A stretch of DNA of 64,000 nt from Edaphobacter acidisoli (GTDB lineage: Bacteria; Acidobacteriota; Terriglobia; Terriglobales; Acidobacteriaceae): positions 2,852,001-2,916,000 of the forward strand of contig NZ_BMJB01000001.1 of NCBI RefSeq assembly GCF_014642855.1, written 5' to 3'. The notes under the pieces were generated by a model that ran no database searches, was not told where the DNA came from, and was given only the letters and a program-made list of their open reading frames with translations. The position numbers were made by a program, and so were the translations under genes. This document shows, piece by piece, positions 42,681-51,597 of this stretch; the stretch's first letter is position 1; the number at the start of each line of letters is the position of its first letter.

Positions 42681-44513
42681 ATGTCGTTCCAGCAGAATAG
42701 TTTCCGCCTTGATCGCCGCGAATTTCTTCGCGCCTCTGCCGTTGCAGCAGCGGCGGGTGTCGGAGCACGGATGGTTCCTTCCGCGCTTGCGGCCGAGCCC
42801 GCAGCGAATACCGCTCCCGAGCTGCTCGAGACGTTCGGCTACGGTGAGGTCTCCTTCGAGCCGGGCGTCCATGAGACGCAGCTTCTGGAGACGCAGGCTG
42901 TGCTGATGAGCCTGGGGATGGACGAGTTATTGAAGCCGTACCGCGTGCGCGCAGGCCAGCCTGCTCCAGGGGCGAACCTGGGCGGTTGGTATGACGCCGA
43001 TGCCTTCTGCCCTGGACACACCTATGGCCAGTGGCTCTCGGCGCTCTCACGTTCTTACGCGATCAGCGGAGATGCGAGCACGAAGGCAAAGATTAGGAGC
43101 ATGGTGCAGGGGCTCAGGCAGGTCAAAGACCTGGACGTGTTCTTCAAGGGGAATGGTTTTGGCAATCGCTTCCCGGCGTACATCTTCGACAAGCTGAACT
43201 GCGGGCTGAGCGATGCGTACACGTTTGGAGACTGCCATGAGGCAGCCGATACGCTGGACTATGTGCTTCGGTCGGCGCAGCCTTCGCTACCGGGCAAGGC
43301 GTTGACGCGACCTGAGCAGGCGGCGCGTCCGCATAAAGACGTCTCGTACACGTGGGACGAGAGCTACACGCTGGGCGAGAACCTTTTTCTGGCGTGGCAG
43401 CGCACGGGCGACAAGCGCTATCGGGAGATGGCGGTGGCTTATCTGTATGACGAGTTCTTCAAGCCGCTGGCGGCGGGCGATAACGTGCTGCCGGGGAACC
43501 ATGCGTACAGCCACCTGAACTCGATGAATTCGGCGGCGATGGCTTACATCGTGTTGAAGGACCCAACGTACTTGAAGGCCGCGGTGAACGGCTTCAACTT
43601 TGTGCAGCAGCAGAGCTATGCGACCGGCGGCTGGGGACCGCAGGAGGCGTTCGTCACACCGGGCAAGGGTGAGCTGGCGACGAGCTTGACGAAGACGCAT
43701 GCGAGCTTCGAGACCCCTTGTGGTGCGTATGGCGAGTTCAAGCTGACCAGGTATCTGCTGCGCATCACAGGTGACGCGAGCTACGGCGACGCGATGGAGA
43801 CGGTGATGTACAACACCATTCTCGGAGCCAAGCCATTGCAGACAAGCGGGCAGGCGTTTTACTACTCGGACTACAACCCTGAGGGGCAGAAGGTGTACCA
43901 CCCGGACAAGTGGCCTTGCTGCTCGGGGACGATTACGCAGATCGCCGCGGACTATCGCATCAGCACGTATCTGCGGGATTCAGATGGCGTGTATGTGAAC
44001 CTCTATATTCCTTCGACGCTCAAGTGGAAGCACGCGGGCCACGAGGTTTTGCTGCGGCAGACGGGGAGCTATCCGTTCGATGAGCGCGTGTCGATCGATG
44101 TGCGGGCGGCTGGGCCTGCGCGGTTTGCGCTGCGGTTGAGGATTCCGGCGTGGGCTAAAGGTGCGCGCGTCACCGTCAATGGCAAACATGTGCGCGGGGT
44201 GACAGCGGGAAGGTTTGCCGTGATCGATCGCACGTGGGGCGCGAATGATCGCGTTGAACTTACGTTGCCGTTGACGACACGACTCGAGCAGGTCGATCCG
44301 GAGACGCCGAACATGGTGGCCCTGATGCATGGGCCGCTGGTGCTGTTTGTGCTGGGTGGCGGATTGCAGAAGCTGCCGGAGAAGACGCTGCTGGGCGCGG
44401 AACAGACTGCTCCGGCGGAGTGGCTTGTTCATGCGCCTGCTGGGGATGTTCACCTGCGGCCGTTCACGGCGATCAAAGAGGAGAAGTACAGCACGTATGT
44501 GCAGCTTGTGTAG
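42681..44513 (+). CDS. GH127-like (beta-L-arabinofuranosidase) exported protein
   Basis: A 610-residue enzyme of the DUF1680/GH127 superfamily that removes L-arabinofuranose from plant glycans. The N-terminus LDRREFLRASAVAAAAG is a twin-arginine signal, so it is exported folded. Zn/catalytic region: FETPCGAYGEFKL and KWPCCSGTITQIA. Characterised GH127 enzymes use Glu-x-Cys plus Cys-Cys; here the first pair is spaced by two residues (E-T-P-C) rather than one, which may change function. The C-terminal part is a beta-sandwich (LRLRIPAWAKGARVTVNGK). Together with the CE15 and SGNH genes it supports hemicellulose breakdown. Confidence 0.85.
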   Translation: MSFQQNSFRLDRREFLRASAVAAAAGVGARMVPSALAAEPAANTAPELLETFGYGEVSFEPGVHETQLLETQAVLMSLGMDELLKPYRVRAGQPAPGANLGGWYDADAFCPGHTYGQWLSALSRSYAISGDASTKAKIRSMVQGLRQVKDLDVFFKGNGFGNRFPAYIFDKLNCGLSDAYTFGDCHEAADTLDYVLRSAQPSLPGKALTRPEQAARPHKDVSYTWDESYTLGENLFLAWQRTGDKRYREMAVAYLYDEFFKPLAAGDNVLPGNHAYSHLNSMNSAAMAYIVLKDPTYLKAAVNGFNFVQQQSYATGGWGPQEAFVTPGKGELATSLTKTHASFETPCGAYGEFKLTRYLLRITGDASYGDAMETVMYNTILGAKPLQTSGQAFYYSDYNPEGQKVYHPDKWPCCSGTITQIAADYRISTYLRDSDGVYVNLYIPSTLKWKHAGHEVLLRQTGSYPFDERVSIDVRAAGPARFALRLRIPAWAKGARVTVNGKHVRGVTAGRFAVIDRTWGANDRVELTLPLTTRLEQVDPETPNMVALMHGPLVLFVLGGGLQKLPEKTLLGAEQTAPAEWLVHAPAGDVHLRPFTAIKEEKYSTYVQLV

Positions 44514-44573
44514 GGACGATGGCTGGTGAGTGTGTACATTCCCACCCGAGCTATGGTGGCGGATTGGGAGAAA

Positions 44574-44613
44574 AGCAGATTCCTTCGCTACGCTACGGAA
44601 TGGAAATGCAAAA
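44574..44613. repeat. GCAGATTCC-type repeat
   Basis: AGCAGATTCCTTCGCTACGC, then TACGGAATGGAAATGCAAAA. Clearest copy of the third repeat family; the reverse of 17467. Confidence 0.75.
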
Positions 44614-44652
44614 GGGAGAGCGCTCGGGGTTCAGAGTGAAAATTCAATGAAG

Positions 44653-44676
44653 AGGCCCGGCGTGATTGCCGGGCCT
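44653..44676. terminator. Terminator hairpin between GH127 gene and dnaN
   Basis: AGGCCCGGC, loop GTGATT, GCCGGGCCT is a perfect 9-bp stem, followed by TTGTGTTTGT. It can end transcripts from the left and, less well, dnaN transcripts from the right. Confidence 0.75.
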
Positions 44677-44724
44677 TTGTGTTTGTCTTTGCGCCGGAGG
44701 CGCGTCTCGCCCTCCGCGAAGGAG

Positions 44725-45876
44725 TCAGATGCGCATGGGCATGAGGATGTAACGGTACTTGATGTCTTCGTTCGAGTCTTCGGGACGCATCTGGCCGGCG
44801 CTCTGGGCGTCCTTGAATTCGAGGCGCACTTCGCCGCTGTTGCCGATGGCCTTCAGGAAGTCGATCAGGTACTGGCTGTTGAAGCCGACGACGAGCGGGT
44901 CGTAGTTGTATGGCGTCTCGATGGAGTCTTCTGATTCACCTGAGTCGGTCGATGACGACGACAACTTCAGCTCGTTCTGTTCGAGACGGATCTTGATGGC
45001 GCCGGAGCGTTCGTCGGCGAACTGGGCGACGCGCTGGATGGAGCCCATGAGGTCTTCCGAGCGGACGATGACGAACTTGTTGTTGTCGCGCGGGAGCACG
45101 GCTTCGTAGTTGGGGAACTGGCCGGTGAGCTTGCGGCTGGTGAGGACCCGGCCGCCGACGCGGAAGTAGAGCGTCTGCTCATCGTCTGCGAAGTCGATGG
45201 TCTCGGCGTCGGTTGCGCCGAGCAGCGAGGCAAGCTCGTTGAGGGCCTTGCGCGGGATGAGCGTCTTCTTCTCGCCGGAGATGCCGTCGAGCGTCTCGCC
45301 GAGTTTTTCGATGTGCGCCAAGCGATGGCCGTCGGTGGCGACCATCGTCATCGACTCGGCCTTGAGGACGAGCAGCGCGCCGTTGAGCGTGTAGCGGCTC
45401 TCTTCGTTCGAGATGGCGAAGGTGGTCTTGGCGACCATGTTTTTTAGCGATGCGACGGAGAGCTTGACTGCGCCTGAGGCGGGAAATTCGGGGACCTGCG
45501 GGAAGTTGGCGCGGGCCATGCCGACCATCTTGGTGTTGGAGCGACCGGCGCGAATCTGGACCCAGTGGTTGTCCATCAGCTTGATGGAGATATCGCCGTC
45601 GGGCAGCAGCTTGATGTAGTCGTAGAGCTTGCGTGCAGGAATGGTGCAGGCGCCGGGCTTCTTGACCTTCGCCGAGCAGCTTGTCTTCATGCTCTGGTCG
45701 AGATCGGTTGCGGTGATGGTGAGCTGATCGTCACTGGCTTCGAAGAGAAAGTTCGACAGGATGGGAATCGTGGTTTTGCGTTCGACAACGCTCTGCGCGG
45801 CGGTCAGCTCCCGGAGCAGTTCCGCGCGCGAAACAGAGATTTCAAGGTTGCCGGTGGGGGCTGCGGTCTCGGTCAT
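44725..45876 (-). CDS. dnaN: DnaN, DNA polymerase III beta sliding clamp
   Basis: A ring-shaped processivity factor of 383 residues, three similar domains of about 125 residues each. N-terminal LEISVSRAELLRELTAAQSV and C-terminal KYRYILMPMRI are typical. The ATG at 45876 has AGGAG six bases upstream; GTG nine codons earlier also has GGAG before it and cannot be ruled out. It is not next to dnaA in the window, and it is transcribed left, that is, towards the putative origin at 27 kb. Its 633-base upstream region carries several DnaA-box-like sequences. Confidence 0.96.
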   Translation of the reverse strand: MTETAAPTGNLEISVSRAELLRELTAAQSVVERKTTIPILSNFLFEASDDQLTITATDLDQSMKTSCSAKVKKPGACTIPARKLYDYIKLLPDGDISIKLMDNHWVQIRAGRSNTKMVGMARANFPQVPEFPASGAVKLSVASLKNMVAKTTFAISNEESRYTLNGALLVLKAESMTMVATDGHRLAHIEKLGETLDGISGEKKTLIPRKALNELASLLGATDAETIDFADDEQTLYFRVGGRVLTSRKLTGQFPNYEAVLPRDNNKFVIVRSEDLMGSIQRVAQFADERSGAIKIRLEQNELKLSSSSTDSGESEDSIETPYNYDPLVVGFNSQYLIDFLKAIGNSGEVRLEFKDAQSAGQMRPEDSNEDIKYRYILMPMRI

Positions 45877-46018
45877 CTGGGACTCCTGGGTCGCTGTCGT
45901 CACGGTTCACTCCAGAATTGGGCTGTTGCCAAACTGTACACCGAATGGGCGTTTCAGTGCACGTAGGTCTTCAGGTTGATTCTAGGGGTCAGGCGTGGTT
46001 TCCTGCGAATGAATTGTC

Positions 46019-46421
46019 TGTGGAAAGTTTGTACCTTGTGTGAGACATGGGGACTGGAGTCTTTAGACAATGTTGCGGTGGGTGATGGTCAGAGTGCGAA
46101 TACTGCTTCTAAGTATTAAGACTTAAAAGAACAAAAAACTAGTAGCAGTAGTCGTTGTCGCTGGAAAAGTGGATAAAGGGTGGATGTGCTTGCAGGAAAC
46201 GGAGTTGAGTGGGTGACGGGATTTAGAAAAGTGGGTTGTGGAGAAACTGAGAAGTGGGAAGAGATGTGAGCGGCGAGGCTTTCGGTCCCAGGTTCTCCAA
46301 CTTCTTCACAACTGCCCAGGTTCTGACGGCGAGAAGACTAGCTGTGTTTCGTGGGAATAGTGGCCAAGTTTGTGAGATTGAAGGAGCTTAGCGAGTCCGC
46401 ATTTTTCACAGATGTGGATTG
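46019..46421. other. DnaA-box-like cluster upstream of dnaN
   Basis: TGTGGAAAG (46019-46027), the complement of TTATCCACT (46168-46176; 8 of 9 to TTATCCACA), TGTGGAGAA (46237-46245), TTTTTCACA (46402-46410) and TGTGGATTG (46413-46421). An A/T-rich stretch (46101-46142) lies between the first two. The whole gap 45877-46509 has no gene. It could be a second DnaA-binding region, dnaN control, or part of a split origin; no skew switch occurs here. Confidence 0.5.
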
Positions 46422-46509
46422 AGGCGAAGGAAAAGTCGTCCGGATGTGCGGGTTGTCAGTTTGGGCTTTCATGCCGACAACCCGCAGATTCGATCTGTGA
46501 CGGGTGAAC

Positions 46510-47523
46510 CTACGCTTTGGTGGCAAGCACGAGCGGGGACGGGCCAGGCGAGTCGAGCAGGCGCGGGTTGGTGAAACCGGCCTCTTTGAGCCAGGTGGAG
46601 ATCTCCTCGAATGAGTAGGTGTCGCCGTCATCGGTGTTGACCAGCATGTTGGCGCCGAAGATCAGGCCGCCGACCGGGCCGGTGCGGTCCTGATTGACGA
46701 GGAACTCCTGGATGGCGATGGTGCCGCCTGAGGCCAAGGCGGCAGCGGTCTTCTGGAGCAACTTGCGGCTGCGCGTTTCGCCTTCGCTGTGCAGGATGTG
46801 GCCGAGTGTGGCGAGGTTCTGGCCGGAGCCGAAGTCGGCGGTGAGCAGGTCTCCGGCGACGAAGTTGTAGCGGTCGGAGAGGCCGAAGCGGGCGACGGTC
46901 TTCTTGGTGGTGGGTAGGACGCCGGGCCAGTCGACGGCCGTGACCGTGACGCGAGGAGAGCTTTGCGCAATGGCGATGCCCCAGACACCGGAGCCGGCGG
47001 CGAGGTCGAGCACGCGGAAGGGCGCGCCGGTGTCGCCGATGGCCAGATGTTTGCCCAGCGCAGTTGCCGCAGGGTAGCTCATGGGAAAGATGTCGGTGAC
47101 GAACTCCTCGAAGAAAGCTGTGCCGGTGCTCTCCTGGTTGACGGACGCGGATGGCTTGCCGGTGCGGACGATCTCGGTCAGGCCAAGCCACTTGGGCAGC
47201 AACTGCGAGCTGGTGTGCCGGAGCAGGCCGCCCTGGAAGCTGGGCTTTGTGCTGACGAGGAATGCGCTGCTCTCCGGCGTGAGCGCGTATTTGTCGCCTT
47301 CGCGGGCAAGAAAGCCCAGGCCGACGAGCACGTTCATGATGGAGCGCAGGCCGCGCACGGATGCTCCGGTGACGGCTGCGGTTTCGTCGAGGGTTTTGGG
47401 ACCGGAGTCGAGCACGTCGAAGACGCGAAGGCGGATGGCGCTCTCGAGCGCCAGAGGCGGAACATATCCCCAGGCAAATTGCATGATGCGTTCAGGTGTG
47501 ACAGGTTGAGCGGGTGTGCTCAT
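46510..47523 (-). CDS. SAM-dependent O-methyltransferase, winged-helix type
   Basis: A 337-residue enzyme of the acetylserotonin/hydroxyneurosporene O-methyltransferase family, acting on small hydroxylated compounds. The N-terminal dimerisation winged helix (RVFDVLDSGPKTLDETAAVTG) is followed by the SAM domain: RVLDLAAGSGVWGIAIAQ, VTAVDWPGVL, FVAGDLLTADFG and the C-terminal ending typical of this group. GH-IL-HSE is the region of the catalytic His. The ATG at 47523 has AAGGAG five bases upstream. Substrate unknown; neighbours (dnaN, ribD) give no clue. Confidence 0.85.
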   Translation of the reverse strand: MSTPAQPVTPERIMQFAWGYVPPLALESAIRLRVFDVLDSGPKTLDETAAVTGASVRGLRSIMNVLVGLGFLAREGDKYALTPESSAFLVSTKPSFQGGLLRHTSSQLLPKWLGLTEIVRTGKPSASVNQESTGTAFFEEFVTDIFPMSYPAATALGKHLAIGDTGAPFRVLDLAAGSGVWGIAIAQSSPRVTVTAVDWPGVLPTTKKTVARFGLSDRYNFVAGDLLTADFGSGQNLATLGHILHSEGETRSRKLLQKTAAALASGGTIAIQEFLVNQDRTGPVGGLIFGANMLVNTDDGDTYSFEEISTWLKEAGFTNPRLLDSPGPSPLVLATKA

Positions 47524-47641
47524 AGCGGCTCCTTGGTTGAATCGATTTATTGATTTGGACTGGCGAGCAATTCTACGCTGTGTGCTCGTGGGCTGGGCAG
47601 TATGAAAACAGTTGCAGAATATCGATTGCTTGCTGCTCCGG

Positions 47642-48778
47642 CTAGCGCACGGAACTTGCGGGCCATGGATCGTGCAGGTAGCCGGTGGTGCAGGTGTCGG
47701 GTGCATATTGCGCGCGCGTGGTGCGGATCAGACGCGCTTCGAGGGCTTGCGAGGTTTCGTCAGCGAAGGGGATGGAGCCTGGGCCTAGTTTTGTTGATGA
47801 GTGGAAGAGGACGGCTTTGTCTACGAGGTCTTCGCGAAGCAGTGTGGAGTTGAGGCGCTGGCCCGCCTCGACGAGAACGCTGATGATGTTGCGCGCGGCG
47901 AGTGAGCTGAGTACAACGCGAAGATCAATGCGGTTTGGTGCGATGATCTCGACGGCGGCGCCTTTTCGCTGGAGCGCCTGGACTTTCTCCTGCGGGGCGG
48001 CGCTGGTGGTGAAGAGAACGAGGTCGTCTGCTGCCGATGCGACGAGCGCGGAGTCGAGCGGGATGCGGAGGCGGGTGTCGAGTATGGCGCGGAGCAGAGG
48101 TCGGCGGCGTGGCTGGCCAGTGCGGTCGGTGAGGGCGGGGTTGTCGGCGAGCACGGTGCCGATGCCGGTGAGGATGGCGTCGGATGCGTGACGAAGCTGC
48201 TGCACCTCGGCGCGCGCGGCGGGGCCGGTGAGCCAGTACGGCTCGGTGGCGGTGCGGGATGCGGGCGGGGGCGCGAGATAGCCGTCGGCGGAGAGCGCGG
48301 CCTTAAGCGTGACGAATGGCGTGCGGTGCTGGATGAAGTGCGCGAAGGCGTCGTTGAGGTTGTGTGCCTCTTGCTGCAGGATGCCCACTTCGACTTCGAT
48401 GTTTGCTGCGCGGATTTTGGCGAAGCCCTGACCGCTGACGAGCGGGTTGGGGTCTTCGGTTGCCGCGACGACGCGGGCGACTCCTGCTGCGATGAGCGCG
48501 TCGGCGCAGGGGCCGGTGCGGCCGTGGTGGGCGCAGGGCTCGAGCGTGACGTAAGCGGTGGCTCCTCGCGCCGCGTCTCCTGCTTGTTTGAGAGCGACGA
48601 TCTCGGCGTGGTCGCGGGTTTCGTAACGGTGCGCGCCTTCGGTGAGGATGCTGCCTTCGCGGACGAGCACGCAGCCGACTTGCGGGTTGGGGCTGGCAAG
48701 CGCCGTCGTTTCGCGCGCAAGCTCAAGCGCTCGGAGCATGAAGCGCTCGTCTTGCTCTGGGTTGCGATCGGGCGGCAT
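47642..48778 (-). CDS. ribD: RibD, bifunctional riboflavin deaminase-reductase
   Basis: A 378-residue enzyme for two steps of riboflavin synthesis. The N-terminal deaminase has the zinc site HAE (H57, E59) and EPCAHHGRTGPC (C82, C91). The C-terminal reductase has LKAALSADGYLA and the GIGTVLADNPALT segment with an NADPH-binding ISVLVEAG. The ATG at 48778 is used; the frame extends 15 codons upstream into repeat-like DNA. No other rib gene and no FMN riboswitch leader was seen. Confidence 0.94.
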   Translation of the reverse strand: MPPDRNPEQDERFMLRALELARETTALASPNPQVGCVLVREGSILTEGAHRYETRDHAEIVALKQAGDAARGATAYVTLEPCAHHGRTGPCADALIAAGVARVVAATEDPNPLVSGQGFAKIRAANIEVEVGILQQEAHNLNDAFAHFIQHRTPFVTLKAALSADGYLAPPPASRTATEPYWLTGPAARAEVQQLRHASDAILTGIGTVLADNPALTDRTGQPRRRPLLRAILDTRLRIPLDSALVASAADDLVLFTTSAAPQEKVQALQRKGAAVEIIAPNRIDLRVVLSSLAARNIISVLVEAGQRLNSTLLREDLVDKAVLFHSSTKLGPGSIPFADETSQALEARLIRTTRAQYAPDTCTTGYLHDPWPASSVR

Positions 48779-48793
48779 GCTTTGAGGATATAG

Positions 48794-48887
48794 CGACCGC
48801 GGATTACACGGATTTGTATGCATTCAGAAACGAGGGAGAGAACGGTGTGTGCTTCTCATCCATGTCGATCCGCAGAGTCTGTGGCTG
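48794..48887. repeat. Nested-palindrome repeat, copy J (decayed inner arms)
   Basis: GACCGCGGATTACACGGAT on the left and ATCCATGTCGATCCGCAGAG then TCTGTGGCTG on the right: the inner arms with many substitutions. No outer arms. Confidence 0.6.
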
Positions 48888-48900
48888 CTGTCTTCTGTCC

Positions 48901-50220
48901 TTACTGCCCCAGGGCGATCTGGCCCAGCAGGACAACGTTGAGCACAACGATGATGGCGACTGTGACCCATCCGGCGATGCGGGTGCGGCGGGCGCTGGCG
49001 AAGCTGTGCATGACGGAGGTGCGGTTGGTGAGGATGAGCAGCGGCACCAGGGCGAATGGCAGGGCGAAGCTCAGCACGACTTGCGAGAGGATGAGGATCT
49101 TTAGAGGGTCGAGGCCGACAGCGATCACGATGAGCGCGGGGATGATGGTGATGAGGCGGCGGAGGAAGATGGAGAACTTAATGTCGAGAAAGCCTTCGAT
49201 GATGACCTGGCCCGCCATGACGCCGACGGTGGACGATGACAGCCCCGAGCAGAGCAGCGCTACGGCAAAGACGGTGGCTGAGGCTTCGCCGAGTAGTGGG
49301 CCGAGTGTCTGGTGCGCACCTTCGATGGTCGTGACCGGGTTGGCGAGGTGGCCGAAGGCGACAGCGGCCATGACGATCATGGCGGAGTTGATGAGCCAGG
49401 CTCCGTTCATGGCGGCGAAGACGTCGATGAGTTCGAAGTGCAGGTAGTTGCGCCGGCGCGAGCCGCCCTCGATCAGGGGCTGCTTGAGGACCTCGCTGCG
49501 TCGCGGCTGCACCAGCGCGGAGTGAAGATAGACGACATGCGGCATCACCGTCGCTCCCAGCATGCCAACAGCGACGTAGAGGCTTGCGTGGATGTGCTTG
49601 GGGTCGAGCGTGGGCAGGAGCGTGTAGAGTGCGGTCTGCTTCCAGTCGGGGTGAACGAGGAATATTTCGAAGGCGTAGCAGATGCCGATGGCGCCGACGA
49701 AGACCATGATGCCGCGCTCAAGCCACTGGTATCCGGCGAGATCGAGCGCGAGGATGACGAAGACGAGCACGGCGGAGATAAGCGCGGCGATGACCATCGT
49801 CTCGGTGCGTGACCAGCCGTGAGCCATCATCGCGGGGCCGAAGAGCAGATAGAGGCCAAGTGCTGCGCCGAGGAATTCGGCGAGGTCGGTGGCGACGGCG
49901 GCGATTTCGGCCGTGATCCAGAGAAAGAGATTCACGGGACGCGAGAAGTGCTTGCGGCAGTTTTGCGGCAGGGTGAGGCCGGTGACGATGCCGAGCTTCG
50001 CCGAAAGATATTGGATCAGGATGGCCATGACGTTCGACCACAGCAGCACCCAGAGCAGCCGATAGCCGAAACGGCTGCCGCCTTCGATGTTGGTGGCGAA
50101 GTTGCCTGGATCGATGTAGGCGACCGAGGCGACGAAGGCGGGACCGAAGTAGGCCCAGATTTCATTGCTCCGGAAGCTCTTCCAGAACTTCTTCTCTTCG
50201 CCAATTAATAAATTAGCCAC
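48901..50220 (-). CDS. mntH: MntH, Nramp-family Mn2+/divalent metal transporter
   Basis: A 439-residue inner-membrane H+-coupled metal importer. Metal site motifs: DPGNFATN (D37-N40, first helix) and MLGATVMPHVVYLHS (Met/Pro/His in helix 6). About eleven hydrophobic segments. The start is GTG at 50220 (MANLLIGEEKKFWKSF). Divergent from a DtxR/MntR-type regulator 43 bases away, so it is likely repressed when manganese (or iron) is plentiful. Confidence 0.93.
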   Translation of the reverse strand: MANLLIGEEKKFWKSFRSNEIWAYFGPAFVASVAYIDPGNFATNIEGGSRFGYRLLWVLLWSNVMAILIQYLSAKLGIVTGLTLPQNCRKHFSRPVNLFLWITAEIAAVATDLAEFLGAALGLYLLFGPAMMAHGWSRTETMVIAALISAVLVFVILALDLAGYQWLERGIMVFVGAIGICYAFEIFLVHPDWKQTALYTLLPTLDPKHIHASLYVAVGMLGATVMPHVVYLHSALVQPRRSEVLKQPLIEGGSRRRNYLHFELIDVFAAMNGAWLINSAMIVMAAVAFGHLANPVTTIEGAHQTLGPLLGEASATVFAVALLCSGLSSSTVGVMAGQVIIEGFLDIKFSIFLRRLITIIPALIVIAVGLDPLKILILSQVVLSFALPFALVPLLILTNRTSVMHSFASARRTRIAGWVTVAIIVVLNVVLLGQIALGQ

Positions 50221-50249
50221 ACCTAAATAATATCGGAGTGGTAGGCTAA
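50213..50249. promoter_or_regulatory. Likely MntR operator between mntH and its regulator
   Basis: TTAGCC (50213-50218) and GGCTAA (50244-50249) are inverted repeats with further partial matches inside (CACACC / GGTAG). They flank an AT-rich TAAATAATAT that could hold the promoters. The left arm overlaps the mntH start codon. Confidence 0.45.
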
Positions 50250-50263
50250 GTCAAGAGAGAGCC

Positions 50264-50977
50264 ATGACAAAGCGAGCGAACAAGCTCTCGGCGCCGCCGG
50301 AGACGAAGGGCGGCAGCGAGGCGATGGACGACTACCTGAAGGCAATCTTCACGCTTGGCGGCGCGGAGGAACGGCAGGTCTCGTCGACTGAGATTGCGGC
50401 GCATCTGGAAATTAGCGGAGCTTCAGCTACGAACATGCTGCAAAAGCTGGCTGGACTTGATCCTGCGTTGGTCGTCTACAAAAAACATCATGGTGTGTAT
50501 CTGTCGAAGGCTGGCAGGAAGCGCGCGCTTGAGATTGTGCGGCATCATCGGCTGATTGAGACGTTTCTGCATCTGGTGCTGGGGTATCCGTGGGACGAGG
50601 TGCATGAGGAGGCCGAGCGGCTGGAGCACTTCATCTCGGAGAGATTTGAAGAACGCATCGCGGCGAAGCTTGGCAATCCGGAGTTCGACCCGCATGGGCA
50701 CGCGATTCCGGCGCTTGATGGCTCGCTGCCGATGGCGGAGAGGAGGTCGCTGGTGCATCTGAAGCCGGGGCAGTCGGCGAAGGTGGCGAGCGTGTCGGAC
50801 AAAGACCCGGAGATGCTGCGGTATCTGGCGGCGCAGGGGATTCGGCCGGGTGTGAAGCTCACGCTCACTGAGCAACTCCCCTTTCAGGGCGCGTTCCACG
50901 TTCGCATCGGCACGCAGAAAAAAACTGCGCTGCTGAGCCATCCGCTGGCTGAGGCGATCTCGGTTGCGGTGAAGTAG
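50264..50977 (+). CDS. mntR: DtxR/MntR-family metal-dependent regulator with FeoA-like domain
   Basis: A 237-residue repressor. N-terminal winged helix: EAMDDYLKAIFTL, STEIAAHLEISGASATNMLQKLAG and YKKHHGVYLSKAGRKRALE. The metal-binding dimerisation domain has HRLIETFLHLVLGYPWDEVHEEAERLEH with His/Glu ligands and the CPHG-type turn as DPHGHAIP. A C-terminal FeoA-like SH3 domain starts near KPGQSAKVASVSD. Divergent from mntH, its presumed target. Mn versus Fe response cannot be decided from sequence. Confidence 0.85.
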   Translation: MTKRANKLSAPPETKGGSEAMDDYLKAIFTLGGAEERQVSSTEIAAHLEISGASATNMLQKLAGLDPALVVYKKHHGVYLSKAGRKRALEIVRHHRLIETFLHLVLGYPWDEVHEEAERLEHFISERFEERIAAKLGNPEFDPHGHAIPALDGSLPMAERRSLVHLKPGQSAKVASVSDKDPEMLRYLAAQGIRPGVKLTLTEQLPFQGAFHVRIGTQKKTALLSHPLAEAISVAVK

Positions 50978-51016
50978 CACGAGCGGGATGAATGTGAAGT
51001 TCGTGACATCCTTTGC

Positions 51017-51084
51017 GAAAAACAACCGCAGATCCTTCGACTCCGCAACCCGCAAAAAACGCGGCTAGCTCCGCTCAGGATGAC
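51017..51084. repeat. GTCATCCTGAGCG-type repeat, long form
   Basis: CCGCAGATCCTTCGACTCCG on the left and CTAGCTCCGCTCAGGATGAC on the right flank a GCGAAAAACAACC / CGCAAAAAACGCGG centre. Same family as the mutS2, folC, 22091 and 33572 copies. Confidence 0.7.
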
Positions 51085-51164
51085 AACTTGATTTAGGTTA
51101 CGAAGTTCAGAGGCAGGACACCAGCACCCGGAAATGACCCAGAACGGAGAGTATACTGACGCCT

Positions 51165-51512
51165 ATGCGAAGGCTTGCCGGCATCGTCGCTTTGCTTGTG
51201 CTTTTGGGCGCGACGGGGCCGATTATGGCCTGTGTGACGGGTCAGGCTATGAGCCAGCAGGAGAGCGCGTGTTGCCGGGCCATGCATCACCAGTGCGGCG
51301 AGATGGCCAGTATGGGGTGTTGCCGGAAGGTGGTTCGGCATGACCTCCAGCAGCTTGCTACTGCAACGGCAGCTTTACCGATCCACTGGTTTGTCGCTCT
51401 GCGCGTAGCTTCTGGTGTGCCGACACCGGTGACGGTTACCGTGAGTGAAGCGCCGATGTCGCATTCGCCGCCTGGGTTGCTGGCGGCGCAAAGTACCGTA
51501 CTCCGAATCTGA
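51165..51512 (+). CDS. Small exported Cys/His-rich protein
   Basis: A 115-residue protein: signal peptide MRRLAGIVALLVLLGATGPIMA, then a cluster ACCRAMHHQCGEMASMGCCRKVVRH with five cysteines, three methionines and three histidines, followed by an unstructured-looking Pro/Thr tail. Cys-Cys, Met and His clusters of this kind bind copper or other soft metals. First gene of a four-gene rightward run with an outer-membrane-type protein, an HMA-domain protein and a MerT-like protein, which supports a metal role by context. A TATACT promoter-like word lies about 15 bases before the ATG. Confidence 0.65.
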   Translation: MRRLAGIVALLVLLGATGPIMACVTGQAMSQQESACCRAMHHQCGEMASMGCCRKVVRHDLQQLATATAALPIHWFVALRVASGVPTPVTVTVSEAPMSHSPPGLLAAQSTVLRI

Positions 51513-51597
51513 TTCTCCTTCGATCCCAAGACTGACGGGGCGCATGTTTGTGTGCGCCTGACGCTGTTCACGCTTGATTGGATTGAAGGAGTTTTTT

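Noticed and set aside
48779-48900. FMN riboswitch upstream of ribD
   Set aside because: The leader has no conserved FMN element words; it holds only a decayed repeat copy.
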